A DNA stretch of 64,000 nt from DATGLG01 sp035294245 (GTDB taxonomy: Bacteria; Pseudomonadota; Alphaproteobacteria; JACZXZ01). The stretch is from NCBI GenBank assembly GCA_035294245.1, contig DATGLG010000040.1, forward strand, positions 1 through 64,000, in the 5' to 3' direction. Below are positions 52,977 through 62,205 of the stretch, one piece after another; within the stretch, counting starts at the first letter, position 1; every line of letters starts with the position of its first letter. A program made the position numbers and the translations under genes. The notes below the pieces were generated by a model. It was not told the origin of the DNA. It made no database searches and saw only the letters and a list, made by a program, of their open reading frames with translations.

Positions 52977-53915
52977 TCAGCCTCGTCCCGCGGTGATCGT
53001 GCGGAACACCTCGTCGAGGTGACCCTGCTCGACGCGGATCTCCTCGACGGTCCAACCGCGCTCGTGAACGAGGCGGCTGACCTCGCCGATGATCGGATGG
53101 CCGTTCCGGGGACAGACGCGGAGCGCGGCCGCGGACTCCGTCGCCTCGATGATCTCGACCTCGCCCACGCCGGAAAGTGCGGCGAGCCGCTCGCGCGCCG
53201 CGGCGGCGGCGATCCCGCCGAGGCGCAGCGACACGGCGTTGTGGAGGCGCGAGCGCGCCTCGAGCTCGAGCGGCGTCGAATCGGCAACCAGCTTGCCGCC
53301 CGCGATCACGATGGCGCGCGTGCAGACGGCGCTCACCTCCTCGAGGAGATGCGTCGAGATCACGATGGTCTTGCGCGGCGCCATCTCGCGAATGAGGGTG
53401 CGCACCTCGTGCTTCTGGTTGGGATCGAGCCCGTCGGTGGGCTCGTCGAGAATGAGGACCTCCGGATCGTGCAGCAAAGCCTGCGCCAGGGCAACGCGCC
53501 GCTTATAGCCCTTCGAGAGGGTGTCGATGGGGCGCTCGAGAACGCTGGCGATCTGGGTCCGCTCGATCGCCTCGCCGATATGCCGCGCCGCCGCCGCGCC
53601 GCCGAGGCCCCGCGCCGCAGCCGTGAAGGAGAGGAAGCTCTTGGGCGTCATGTCCGCATAGGAGGGAGCGCCCTCGGGCAGATAGCCGATGCGCCGCTTC
53701 ACCTCGATGGGCTGCTCGATCACGTCGAAGCCGCAGACCCGCGCGGTTCCGCCCGTCGGCGCAAGAAAACCCGCAATCATCCGCATGGTGGTGGACTTGC
53801 CGGCGCCGTTGGGGCCGAGGAAGCCGAGCACCTCGCCGCGGCCGACCGCGAAGCTCACATCGTCGACAGCGACGATCGGCCCGAAATGCTTCGAGAGGGA
53901 TTGGACTTCAATCAT
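52977..53915 (-). CDS. ABC transporter ATP-binding protein, GldA-like
   Basis: 312 residues from ATG 53915; the frame extends to 54050 without homologous sequence. Walker A G-P-N-G-A-G-K-S is at 34-41, the signature L-S-K-G-Y-K-R-R at 133-140 and Walker B L-I-L-D-E-P at 154-159. The signature has S-K-G-Y rather than S-G-G-Q, usual for CcmA/GldA-type exporters. A C-terminal 80-residue extension (about 215-312) resembles the regulatory tail of that group. It is the first gene of a five-gene minus-strand operon ending at 47860. Confidence 0.92.
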   Translation of the reverse strand: MIEVQSLSKHFGPIVAVDDVSFAVGRGEVLGFLGPNGAGKSTTMRMIAGFLAPTGGTARVCGFDVIEQPIEVKRRIGYLPEGAPSYADMTPKSFLSFTAAARGLGGAAAARHIGEAIERTQIASVLERPIDTLSKGYKRRVALAQALLHDPEVLILDEPTDGLDPNQKHEVRTLIREMAPRKTIVISTHLLEEVSAVCTRAIVIAGGKLVADSTPLELEARSRLHNAVSLRLGGIAAAAARERLAALSGVGEVEIIEATESAAALRVCPRNGHPIIGEVSRLVHERGWTVEEIRVEQGHLDEVFRTITAGRG

Positions 53916-54219
53916 CCTGGCGCAACCGTCCGTGCAATTCGTTCTTGTCCGGCCCGCCATGAGCGAGCACGCCTCGCTGACGGGGATGCAAATCCCCAGC
54001 CGACGCAGCCCCTCGTGGGCCGATATAGGGGAAGCGGCGGATAAGATCAAGACAAAGGACAGCGTTGAGGATCGTCAACTGCATCTCGCCTCGATACGAA
54101 GGAACCGCGGCATTCGTGTGGCGCGCGCTCCCCCAGAGCCGAATGGCCGAGGCCAGGAGGGAACGGCGCCTGAAAGCGCGCCCTTGCGCGGCGGCATCCA
54201 TGCGCATAATATGACGTGA

Positions 54220-54240
54220 TCACATGATTTGATCATATGA
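54220..54240. promoter_or_regulatory. Inverted repeat operator upstream of MarR gene
   Basis: TCACATGAT (54220-54228) and ATCATATGA (54232-54240) form an inverted repeat with 8 of 9 matches around a 3-bp spacer. It ends 15 nt before the MarR ATG and has the size of a MarR dimer site. Autorepression is inferred. Confidence 0.65.
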
Positions 54241-54255
54241 TTTTCCGGCACTGCG

Positions 54256-54759
54256 ATGGCCGCTCTGCTCTCCAACCTCCTCGGCGCCCTCGCCCTCGGC
54301 TGTGCCGATCTACAACATGTCGCGATGGGCCGGGCCGCGGGCCTCGGCGCCGCGGAGCTTGCCGCCCTCCTTGCCGTCTTCACGCGGCCGGGGTCGACGA
54401 TCGGCGAGGTCGCGTCCACCACGGCGCTGACCCATTCGGGTGCCGTCCGCGTCACCGACCGGCTCGCGGCCGCGGGCCTCGTGAAGAGGCGCGAGGGGCG
54501 GGATCGCCGCACCGTGACGCTGCGCTGCACGGCGGCCGGGCGCGAGCGCGCGGAGCATGCCCTCGCCGCCCGCCGCGCCGCTCTGGGGGCGCTCGTCGCG
54601 ACCTTGCCCAGCGCCGATGCCGCAACACTCAGGCGGCTTGCCGCCAGGCTCCTGGCGCGGCTGCCGGCCGATCGCGCCGAGGCCCGGCGCATCTGCCGCC
54701 TCTGCGAGCACGCGGTCTGTCGCGGCACGGACTGCCCGGTCGGGAGCGCGGTCTCGTGA
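54256..54759 (+). CDS. MarR-type regulator with C-terminal four-Cys cluster
   Basis: 167 residues. The winged helix-turn-helix is seen in S-T-I-G-E-V-A-S-T-T-A-L-T-H-S-G-A-V-R-V and the wing R-R-E-G-R-D-R-R-T-V-T-L. The C-terminus carries Cys147-x2-Cys150-x4-Cys155-x4-Cys160, with His152 inside. This arrangement could bind a metal or an iron-sulfur cluster or sense redox state, an inference. The stop overlaps the start of the aminotransferase gene by 4 nt, so that enzyme is its obvious target. An operator lies at 54220-54240. Confidence 0.85.
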   Translation: MAALLSNLLGALALGCADLQHVAMGRAAGLGAAELAALLAVFTRPGSTIGEVASTTALTHSGAVRVTDRLAAAGLVKRREGRDRRTVTLRCTAAGRERAEHALAARRAALGALVATLPSADAATLRRLAARLLARLPADRAEARRICRLCEHAVCRGTDCPVGSAVS

Positions 54760-55910
54760 GCCACAGTTTCCGTTTCGACGGCTTCGGCGATCTCGGGGGC
54801 CGTGCCTGGCTCAATACCGCGCATCAAGGCGCCCTGCCCCTCGCCGCCGCCGCGGAGGCGCAGGAGGCCATCGGCTGGAAGCTCGCGCCTCATAACCTCA
54901 CCCAGGCGCGCTTCGACGGCGTGCCCCGGCGGCTTCGCGCCGCCCTCGGCCGGCTGGTCAATGTGCCGGCGGACGACATCATTCTCGCCAACAGCGCCTC
55001 TTACGGGCTGCATCTCCTCGCCCTGGGCTATCCCTGGCGAGAGGGTGACGAGGTCCTGGCCATGGCAGGGGATTTCCCCTCCGACATCCTGCCCTGGCTG
55101 CTGCTCGAGCGCCGCCACGGCGTGCGCCTCGTGCGCATCCGGCCCCGCGATCGCGTGGTCTTGCCGGAGGAGCTGGCCCAGGCGATCACGCCGCGCACGC
55201 GGCTCTTCTGCACGACCTGGGTGCACTCGCTCTCGGGCTACGCGATTGACCTCGATGCGCTCGGCGCAATCTGCCGCGCGCGCGGTGTCACCTTCCTCGT
55301 CAACGCCTCCCAGGCGCTCGGCGCGCGCCCCCTCGACCTGTCGCGCGCACCCGTCGATGCGCTCACCTGCGTCGGCTTCAAATGGCTCTGCGGACCTTAC
55401 GGCACGGGGTTCTGCTGGATAAAGCCGACCCTTCGCGAGCAATTGCGGCCCCTCAAGGCCTATTGGCTGGCGATGCAGACGGCGGCGGATCTCGGCCGGG
55501 AGGCTGCCGATCCGGAGTTGCGCGACGGGCTCGACGCCCGCGGCTTCGACGTCTTCGGAACGGCGAACTTCCTCAATTTCAAGCCCCTCGCCGCCGCGGT
55601 CGAGCATATTCTCGCCATCGGGGTCTCGCGCATCGCGGCACACGATCAAACGCTCGTCGCGCGCTTCGTCGCCGGGCTGGAGGGCAGCGCCTTCGAGCTG
55701 TTGAGTCCGCGCGCCGGCGGGCAGCGCTCGACTCTGGTCTTCTTCTCCCACCGCGAGCGCGGCAAGAACGCCGCCATCCACGCGGCACTCGCCGAATCCG
55801 GAGTCGACGTCGCCTTTCGCAATGGCAGCCTGCGCCTCTCGCCCCATCTCTATAACGCGGCCGCCGATATCGACCGCGCCCTCGACCTGCTGCGCAACAC
55901 GAGGCTCTAA
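54756..55910 (+). CDS. Class V aminotransferase-fold PLP enzyme
   Basis: 384 residues from a GTG inside the marR stop (GTGA). It is PLP fold type I, class V, near isopenicillin-N epimerase and cysteine-desulfurase relatives. N-terminal Y/L-N-T-A-H-Q-G-A-L-P contacts substrate. The Schiff-base lysine should be Lys209 in F-K-W-L-C-G-P-Y-G-T-G-F. The residue contacting the pyridine nitrogen, normally Asp, is Asn183 (L-V-N-A-S-Q-A). There is no active-site Cys loop typical of IscS or SufS. The reaction is unknown. Confidence 0.85.
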   Translation: MSHSFRFDGFGDLGGRAWLNTAHQGALPLAAAAEAQEAIGWKLAPHNLTQARFDGVPRRLRAALGRLVNVPADDIILANSASYGLHLLALGYPWREGDEVLAMAGDFPSDILPWLLLERRHGVRLVRIRPRDRVVLPEELAQAITPRTRLFCTTWVHSLSGYAIDLDALGAICRARGVTFLVNASQALGARPLDLSRAPVDALTCVGFKWLCGPYGTGFCWIKPTLREQLRPLKAYWLAMQTAADLGREAADPELRDGLDARGFDVFGTANFLNFKPLAAAVEHILAIGVSRIAAHDQTLVARFVAGLEGSAFELLSPRAGGQRSTLVFFSHRERGKNAAIHAALAESGVDVAFRNGSLRLSPHLYNAAADIDRALDLLRNTRL

Positions 55911-55935
55911 GCCAGGGCCGGGGCGATAGGACCGT

Positions 55936-58900
55936 TTACCCCGTCGCCTTGCGCGGCCCGGCGGCAGGCGGCGCGAGCTCCTCCGCGAGCGGCGAGGCCT
56001 CCGGCGCCAGGCGGGCCGTGCGACCAAGCCGCCGGGGACGCGACCACGGCATGCGGAGATGGTGCAGGCGGTCGAGATAGATATAGAGAACCGGCGTCAG
56101 GTAGAGCGTCAGGAGCTGCGAGAGGACGAGCCCGCCGACGACGGCGAGGCCGAGGGGGCGGCGCGCCTCGGAGCCGGCGCCGAAGCCGAGCGCGATCGGC
56201 AGCGTGCCCATGAGCGCCGCCATCGTCGTCATCATGATGGGGCGGAAGCGGATGAGGGCCGCCTTGTGGATCGCCTCGGCCGGGCTCAGCCCTTCGCCGC
56301 GCTGACGCTCCAGCGCGAAGTCGATCATCATGATCGCGTTCTTCTTCACGATGCCCACCAGCATGATGATGCCGACGAAGGCATAGAGGCTGAGCGTCAC
56401 GTCGAACAGCATGAGCGTCGCGAGGGCACCGACGGCCGCGGAGGGCAGGCCGGAGAGGATCGTGAGAGGGTGGATGAAGCTCTCGTAGAGCACGCCGAGG
56501 ATGATGTAGACGACGACGATTGCCATCAGCAGCAGGATGCCGAGCCCCTGAAGGGACGACTGGAAGGCCTGCGCCGTTCCCTGGAAGCTGGTGCTGACGC
56601 CGGCGGGCATGCCGATCTCGCGCTCGAGCTGCTGGATGCGCTTGACCGCGGTGCCGAGGGAGGTGTCGGGCGCCAGGTTGAACGACACGGTCACCGAGGG
56701 GAGCTGGCCCAGATGATTGACCGTAAGCGGCCCCACGCCGCGCGTGATGCCGGCGACCGCATTGAGCGGAACCAGCGCGCCGTTCGTCGAGCGGATATAG
56801 AGATGGGAGAGGGCGTTGGGGTCGGCCTGGTATTTGGGCAGGAGCTCGAGGATCACCTGGTACTGGTCGAGGGAGGTGTAGATCGTCGAGATCTGCTCGG
56901 AGCTGAAGGCGGCCCCCAGCGCGCTTTCGATCTGCTGCGCGGTGACGCCGAGGGACGCCGCCTTGTCGCGGTCGATGTTCACCTTGAGCTGCGGGCTCGC
57001 CACCTGCATGTCGCTGTTGACGTCCTGGAATCCGGGCTGCTTGCGGAGCGCCTCCATGAACTTGGTCGCCGTCGCGTAAAGCTCGTCGAGGTCGACGTCC
57101 TGCAGCGTGTACTGGTACTGCGCCTTGGTGAGCTGGCCGCCGACATTGATGCTCGCCGGCACCTGCATATAGACCCTGAGACCGGGGATCCCCATGAGCT
57201 TTGGGCGCAGCTCCTGGGCCACCTGGTCGGCGCTCAGCTCGCGCTGATCGCGCGGCTTGAGGCGGATGAAGATGGTGCCCGAATTGGTGGTCGGCCGCGG
57301 CCCGCCGGCGCCGATCGAGGACATGGTCTGCGCCACGTTCGGATCGGCGGCGATGATCTTCGCCGCCTGCTGCTGGTTGACGACCATGGCGTCGAAGGAG
57401 GCGTCCTGCGCCCCTTCGGTGAAGGCGATGATCTGGTTGGTATCGACGCTGGGCAGGAAATCCTTGGGCGCCTTGACGAAGAGATAGCCGGTGGCGACCA
57501 GGGTGGCGAGGAAGACGACGAGCATGACCGGCCGGCGGTCGAGGCACCATTGCAGCGAGCTTCGGTAGACGCCGAGCATCGCCTCGAAGGCGCGCTCGGT
57601 CGTGCGGTAGATTCGGCCGTGCTGCTCGATCCCGTGCGGGCGGAGGAAGCGGCTGCACATCATCGGCGTGAGGGTGAGGGAGACGATGCCCGAAACGGCG
57701 ATGGCGGCGCAGATGGTGACCGCGAACTCGTGCAGCAGCCGGCCGACGATGCCGCCCATGAACAGCACCGGGATGAACACGGCGCTCAACGACACCGTCA
57801 TCGAGATGATGGTGAAGCCGATCTCCTTCGAGCCCTTGAGCGCGGCATCGAGCGGGCGCTCCCCCGCTTCCATGTGACGCACGATGTTCTCCAGCATCAC
57901 GATGGCGTCGTCGACGACGAAGCCGACGGAGAGCGTCAGGGCCATGAGCGAGAGATTGTCGAGGCTGTAGCCGAGCTGGTACATCACGGCGAAGGTGCCG
58001 ATCACCGAGATCGGCAGCGCCAGCGAGGGAATGATGGTCGCGGAGAGATTGCGCAGAAAGAGGAAGATCACCAGCACGACGAGCGCCGAGGCCAGGACCA
58101 GCGTGAACTGCACGTCCTCGACCGAGGCGCGGATCGACTCGGAGCGGTCATAGAGCACATCGAGATGCACGGCCGCCGGGAGATGCGCCTCGAAGGCCGG
58201 CAGCACCGCCTTGATCGCGTCCACGACGGCGATGGTGTTGGTGCCGGGCTGGCGCTGAATCCCGAGGACGACGGCGCGGTGCCCGTTGTACCAGCTTGCC
58301 ACCTTGTCGTTCTCGACGCTGTCGATGACGCGGCCGAGATCGCCGTATTTGATCGGGGCGCCGTTGCGGTAGATGGCGACCTGGTTCATATAGGCCCGCG
58401 CGCTCAGAAGCTGCCCATTCGCCTGGATGGTGAAGGATTGGTGGGCGCCGTCGATGGTGCCGACCGGCAGGTTGACGTTGCCGGCCGAAACCGCGCTCAG
58501 CACCTCGTCCAGGCCGATATTGCGCGAGGAGAGCGCGTCGGGATCGACCTGGACCCGCACCGCATATTTCTGCGAGCCCCAGACGTTCACCTGGGCGACG
58601 CCGCTCACCATCGAGAGGCGCTGGGCGAGGATCGTCTCCGCGTATTTGTCGACCTCGGAGAGCGGCAGGGTGGGCGAGCTTAGCGCCAGGTAGATGATCG
58701 AGAAGTCCGCCGGGTTCACTTTGCGGAAGGAGGGCGGGTTCGGCATGTTGGTCGGCAGCTTCTTCGCCGCAGCCGTGATCGCCGCCTGCACGTCCTGGGC
58801 CGCCGCGTCGATGTTGCGATCGAGGGAGAATTGGAGCGTGATCCGGGTCTGGCCCAGGGAGCTCGTCGAGCTCATCGAATCGAGGCCGGCGATGGTCGAG

Positions 58901-59112
58901 AACTGCCCTTCGAGAGGGGTCGCCACCGAGGAGGCCATGGTCTCGGGGCTGGCCCCCGGGACCTGCGCCGTGACCGAGATCGTCGGGAAATCGACCGTCG
59001 GCAGCTCGTTCACCGGCAGCGCGCGATAGGCGACGAGGCCGAAGACCACCGCCCCCGCCATCAGGAGGGTGGTGGCGATCGGCCGCCGGATGCATTTCTC
59101 GGGCAGGCTCAT
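55936..59112 (-). CDS. RND efflux pump inner-membrane transporter
   Basis: 1058 residues with the twelve-helix, two-repeat AcrB/MdtC architecture. The N-terminus is typical: I-R-R-P-I-A-T-T-L-L-M. Proton-relay residues Asp401-Asp402 lie in G-F-V-V-D-D-A-I-V-M. The second half has G-I-V-K-K-N-A-I-M-M-I-D and a matching F-R-P-I-M-M-T-T segment. The first 1030 residues are family-like, with a short hydrophilic tail. It forms a tripartite pump with the adaptor encoded immediately upstream (4-nt overlap). No outer-membrane channel gene is present, so a shared TolC-like protein is needed. Confidence 0.95.
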   Translation of the reverse strand: MSLPEKCIRRPIATTLLMAGAVVFGLVAYRALPVNELPTVDFPTISVTAQVPGASPETMASSVATPLEGQFSTIAGLDSMSSTSSLGQTRITLQFSLDRNIDAAAQDVQAAITAAAKKLPTNMPNPPSFRKVNPADFSIIYLALSSPTLPLSEVDKYAETILAQRLSMVSGVAQVNVWGSQKYAVRVQVDPDALSSRNIGLDEVLSAVSAGNVNLPVGTIDGAHQSFTIQANGQLLSARAYMNQVAIYRNGAPIKYGDLGRVIDSVENDKVASWYNGHRAVVLGIQRQPGTNTIAVVDAIKAVLPAFEAHLPAAVHLDVLYDRSESIRASVEDVQFTLVLASALVVLVIFLFLRNLSATIIPSLALPISVIGTFAVMYQLGYSLDNLSLMALTLSVGFVVDDAIVMLENIVRHMEAGERPLDAALKGSKEIGFTIISMTVSLSAVFIPVLFMGGIVGRLLHEFAVTICAAIAVSGIVSLTLTPMMCSRFLRPHGIEQHGRIYRTTERAFEAMLGVYRSSLQWCLDRRPVMLVVFLATLVATGYLFVKAPKDFLPSVDTNQIIAFTEGAQDASFDAMVVNQQQAAKIIAADPNVAQTMSSIGAGGPRPTTNSGTIFIRLKPRDQRELSADQVAQELRPKLMGIPGLRVYMQVPASINVGGQLTKAQYQYTLQDVDLDELYATATKFMEALRKQPGFQDVNSDMQVASPQLKVNIDRDKAASLGVTAQQIESALGAAFSSEQISTIYTSLDQYQVILELLPKYQADPNALSHLYIRSTNGALVPLNAVAGITRGVGPLTVNHLGQLPSVTVSFNLAPDTSLGTAVKRIQQLEREIGMPAGVSTSFQGTAQAFQSSLQGLGILLLMAIVVVYIILGVLYESFIHPLTILSGLPSAAVGALATLMLFDVTLSLYAFVGIIMLVGIVKKNAIMMIDFALERQRGEGLSPAEAIHKAALIRFRPIMMTTMAALMGTLPIALGFGAGSEARRPLGLAVVGGLVLSQLLTLYLTPVLYIYLDRLHHLRMPWSRPRRLGRTARLAPEASPLAEELAPPAAGPRKATG

Positions 59113-60251
59113 GCCGGGCTCGCCTTGCTCTGCGCGGCGCTCCGGATCTCGATCCTGGCGCCGGGGAAGAGGCGAAGCTGGCCGTCGATCACGACCTCGT
59201 CGCCGAGGGAGAGGCCCTTCCGGACCACCGCCTTGGCGTCGACGATGGGCCCCAGCTCGACCGTGCGCTGCTCGACCGTCTGGTCGGGCCTGACGACGTA
59301 GACGTAATCGCCGTTCTGGCCCGTCTGCACCGCTTGCGAGGGGATGACCAGGGCCGCCGCCAGCGTGCTCAGGGTCATCCGCACATTGACAAACTGCCCG
59401 GGGGTGAGGCGGTTGTCGTCATTGGCGATGGTGGCCTTGAGCTGGATGGTGCCGGTCGAGGTGTCGACAGCATTGTTGATGAAGGTGACCTCGCCGCGCA
59501 CCGGACCGCCACTGTCCCCGGGAATCGTCACCTCGACCGGAAGTGCTCCGCTTGCCATGCGCGCCTTGACCTCGGGGAGATCCTGCTCGGGGATGGCGAA
59601 GGAGACGTAGATCGGCCGCACCTGGTTGATGATGACGAGGGAGATCGTGTCGTTGGCCTTGACGATATTGCCCTCGTTGATGAGCAGGTTGCCGGTCAGC
59701 CCGTCGACCGGCGACTTAATGCGGGTATATTCGAGGTTGAGCTGGGCCTGGAGCAGCGCCGCCTCGTCGGCGGCCACCGTCGCCTGCATGCTCTCGGCGG
59801 TGGCGCGCGCGTTCTCGAATTGCTGCTGGGGTGCGAAATCCTTCTTCGACAGCTCGGCATAGCGCTTGAGATCGAGCTGCGCGCGCACGAGCTGGGCCTT
59901 GTCGCGCTCGAGATTGGCCTGGGCCTGGCGGAGCTGCGCCTCGAAGGGACGCGGATCGATCACGAAGAGAAGGTCGCCCTTGCGGACGAGCTGGCCCTCC
60001 TTGAACCCGACCTGGAAGATTTGGCCGTCGACGCGCGACTTGACCGAGACGGTCGAGTAGGCCTGCGCATTGCCGATCGTGGCGACCGCGACGGGAACGG
60101 TCTCCGCCTCGACCTTGGCGACGGCGACGGGGGCCGCCGCCGGGCGGGCGGCGAGGCCGGGTTTCGGCTTCTCGGCGTGGAAGTAGCCATAGCCGGCGGC
60201 CGCCACCGCGACGGCCAGCACGCCAAAGACCACGGCCTGACGCAACCTCAT
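59109..60251 (-). CDS. RND efflux periplasmic adaptor (HlyD/AcrA family)
   Basis: 380 residues from ATG 60251; ATG 60272 or 60311 would add a hydrophilic extension. A membrane anchor (about 5-24) without a lipobox is followed by the first lipoyl half (V-S-V-K-S-R-V-D-G-Q-I), the alpha-helical hairpin (about 95-165) and the second lipoyl half (Y-T-R-I-K-S-P-V-D-G-L-T-G). Beta-barrel and membrane-proximal domains complete it. It links the RND pump to an outer-membrane channel. Its stop codon overlaps the pump start by 4 nt. Confidence 0.94.
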   Translation of the reverse strand: MRLRQAVVFGVLAVAVAAAGYGYFHAEKPKPGLAARPAAAPVAVAKVEAETVPVAVATIGNAQAYSTVSVKSRVDGQIFQVGFKEGQLVRKGDLLFVIDPRPFEAQLRQAQANLERDKAQLVRAQLDLKRYAELSKKDFAPQQQFENARATAESMQATVAADEAALLQAQLNLEYTRIKSPVDGLTGNLLINEGNIVKANDTISLVIINQVRPIYVSFAIPEQDLPEVKARMASGALPVEVTIPGDSGGPVRGEVTFINNAVDTSTGTIQLKATIANDDNRLTPGQFVNVRMTLSTLAAALVIPSQAVQTGQNGDYVYVVRPDQTVEQRTVELGPIVDAKAVVRKGLSLGDEVVIDGQLRLFPGARIEIRSAAQSKASPA

Positions 60252-60539
60252 CGAGACGCCCCCCGAGCCCATCACCGCCACGCCGCAAGCCGCACGCCGG
60301 CGGATCGGCACCGAGAACCGGCAGTCGCGCGCATGACGGGCGTGAGGACGTAATATACTTAAAAGGCTGCCGAATCCCTAGCGCGTCGCGCGGCTGCCTC
60401 GACGGCGCCGCCGCCGGCGCAAGCCCTCCCTCGACAGGCGGCGAGGGATGTACTAGTCGTGGGATCGCATCGAGGGCGCAGGCCGCACCTGCTCGGACGG
60501 GTCGCGGGCCCGTCCACAACCGAAACGCGAGAGGATCTC
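60252..60539. other. Divergent intergenic region, adaptor and TPP enzyme genes
   Basis: 288 bp without a supported gene. An A/T-rich patch at 60349-60366 (TAATATACTTAAAAGG) stands out from the GC-rich surroundings and may carry the -10 region of the efflux operon on the minus strand. No matching -35 and no regulator gene were seen. Confidence 0.4.
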
Positions 60540-62180
60540 ATGACGCGCATGACGGGCGGCCAGGCGCTGGTCGAGATGTTGAGACGCCACAGGGTCGATA
60601 CGCTCTTCGCCCTGCCCGGCGTGCAGAACGACGCGCTCTTCGCGGCCCTCTACGACGCCCGCAACGCCATTCGCGTCGTCCATACGCGCCACGAGCAGGG
60701 GGCCGCCTATATGGCCCAGGGCTACGCCATGGCCGCGGGCCGCGTCGGCGCCTACGCCGTCGTGCCCGGGCCCGGCTTCCTCAACACCACGGCGGCTCTC
60801 GCCACCGCCTATGCCACCAACACCCCGGTCCTCTGCATCAGCGGCCAGATCCCCTCGCATCTCATCGGCCGCGGCTTCGGCATGCTGCACGAGATTCCCG
60901 ACCAGCTCTCGATTCTACGCGGCCTCACCAAATGGACGGCGCGCATCGAGCACCCCACCCAGACGGGTGCGCTCGTCAACGAGGCCTTCCGCCAGCTCGC
61001 CGAGGGACGGCCGCGACCGGTCGGCCTCGAGATGCCCCTCGACGTGATGGCGCTCGAGAGCGAGCTGACGCTTCCCGAAGCCGACGGCGTCGCGGCCCCG
61101 CCGGCGGCCGATCCGGAGCTCATCGACAAGGCCGCGGTCCTCCTGGCCGAAGCCAAGAAGCCGCTCATCTTCGTGGGCGGCGGGGCGGTGGCGGCGGGCG
61201 AGCCGCTCCTCGCCATCGCCGAGATGCTGCAGGCCCCGGTCATCGCCAATCTGAGCGGCAAGGGCATCGTCAGCGACCGCCACTACCTCGCCCATACCGC
61301 GACGGCGGGGCGCGAGCTGTGGCGCGAGGCGGATGTGGCCCTTGGGGTCGGCACCCGCATGCTCCACCCCCAGACCCTCTGGGGCCTCGACGACGACATC
61401 AAGCTCATCCGCATCGACATCGATCCCGCGGCGGTCGCGCGCATCCAGAAGCCGGCCCTCGGCATCGTCGCCGATGCCAAGGCGGCGCTCGCGGCGCTTC
61501 ACGACGCGCTCCTCCGCCGCAACCGGCGGCGTCCCTCGCGCGAGGCCGAGCTCACCGCGCTCAAGGCGCGCATGCAGGCGGAATTCCAGCGCCTGAGCCC
61601 CCAATACGAGTTCCTCATGGCGATCCGCGCCGAGCTCCCCGATGACGGCATCTTCGTCGACGAGCTCACCCAGGTCGGCTATGTGGGGCGCCTCGCCTTC
61701 CCCACCTATCGGCCGCGCAGCTTTCTCCATACCGGCTATCAGGGCACCCTCGGCGCCGGCTTTCCCATGGCCCTCGGCGCCAAGCTCGCCCATCCGGACA
61801 AGGCCGTCGTGTCGATCTCGGGCGACGGCGGCTTCCTCTACAACGCGCAGGAGCTCGCGAGCGCCGTGCAGCACGGCATCAGCCTGGTGGCGATCGTTTT
61901 CGCCGACGGCGCCTATGGCAACGTCAAGCGGATCCAGCGCGAGGACTACGGCAACAAGGTGATCGCCGTGGACCTGCACAATCCGAGCTTCGCCCGCATG
62001 GCCGAGAGCTATGGCGTGACCGGCGCGCGCGCGGAGAGCCCCGAGGCGCTGCGCCGCGAGATCCGCGCCGGGCTGGCGCGCCGCGGCCCCACCCTCATCG
62101 AGGTGCCCGTCGGCGAGATGCCCGGGCCGTGGAAGCTCATCTACATGCCCCGCGTGCGCGGCGGCGCCAAGCCAAGCTGA
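60540..62180 (+). CDS. TPP-dependent enzyme, acetolactate synthase large-subunit type
   Basis: 546 residues from ATG 60540. Three domains of the TPP-binding decarboxylase family are visible: Pyr domain with catalytic Glu52 in T-R-H-E-Q-G-A-A-Y, a central nucleotide-like domain, and the PP domain with G-D-G-G-F at 428-432 and Asn461 in A-Y-G-N. Acetolactate synthase, sulfopyruvate decarboxylase and related enzymes share this plan. No small regulatory subunit gene is adjacent, so biosynthetic IlvB is less likely than a catabolic 2-oxoacid enzyme. It converges with the lactate permease gene. Confidence 0.87.
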   Translation: MTRMTGGQALVEMLRRHRVDTLFALPGVQNDALFAALYDARNAIRVVHTRHEQGAAYMAQGYAMAAGRVGAYAVVPGPGFLNTTAALATAYATNTPVLCISGQIPSHLIGRGFGMLHEIPDQLSILRGLTKWTARIEHPTQTGALVNEAFRQLAEGRPRPVGLEMPLDVMALESELTLPEADGVAAPPAADPELIDKAAVLLAEAKKPLIFVGGGAVAAGEPLLAIAEMLQAPVIANLSGKGIVSDRHYLAHTATAGRELWREADVALGVGTRMLHPQTLWGLDDDIKLIRIDIDPAAVARIQKPALGIVADAKAALAALHDALLRRNRRRPSREAELTALKARMQAEFQRLSPQYEFLMAIRAELPDDGIFVDELTQVGYVGRLAFPTYRPRSFLHTGYQGTLGAGFPMALGAKLAHPDKAVVSISGDGGFLYNAQELASAVQHGISLVAIVFADGAYGNVKRIQREDYGNKVIAVDLHNPSFARMAESYGVTGARAESPEALRREIRAGLARRGPTLIEVPVGEMPGPWKLIYMPRVRGGAKPS

Positions 62181-62205
62181 GGCGCCGCCCCACGCAGGGA
62201 CGCGC

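Noticed and set aside
56059..58683. An 874-residue plus-strand open frame antisense to the RND pump
   Set aside because: Composition is dominated by Arg, Asp, His and Gly as expected from the complement of GC-rich coding sequence. It resembles no family and fully overlaps a certain gene.
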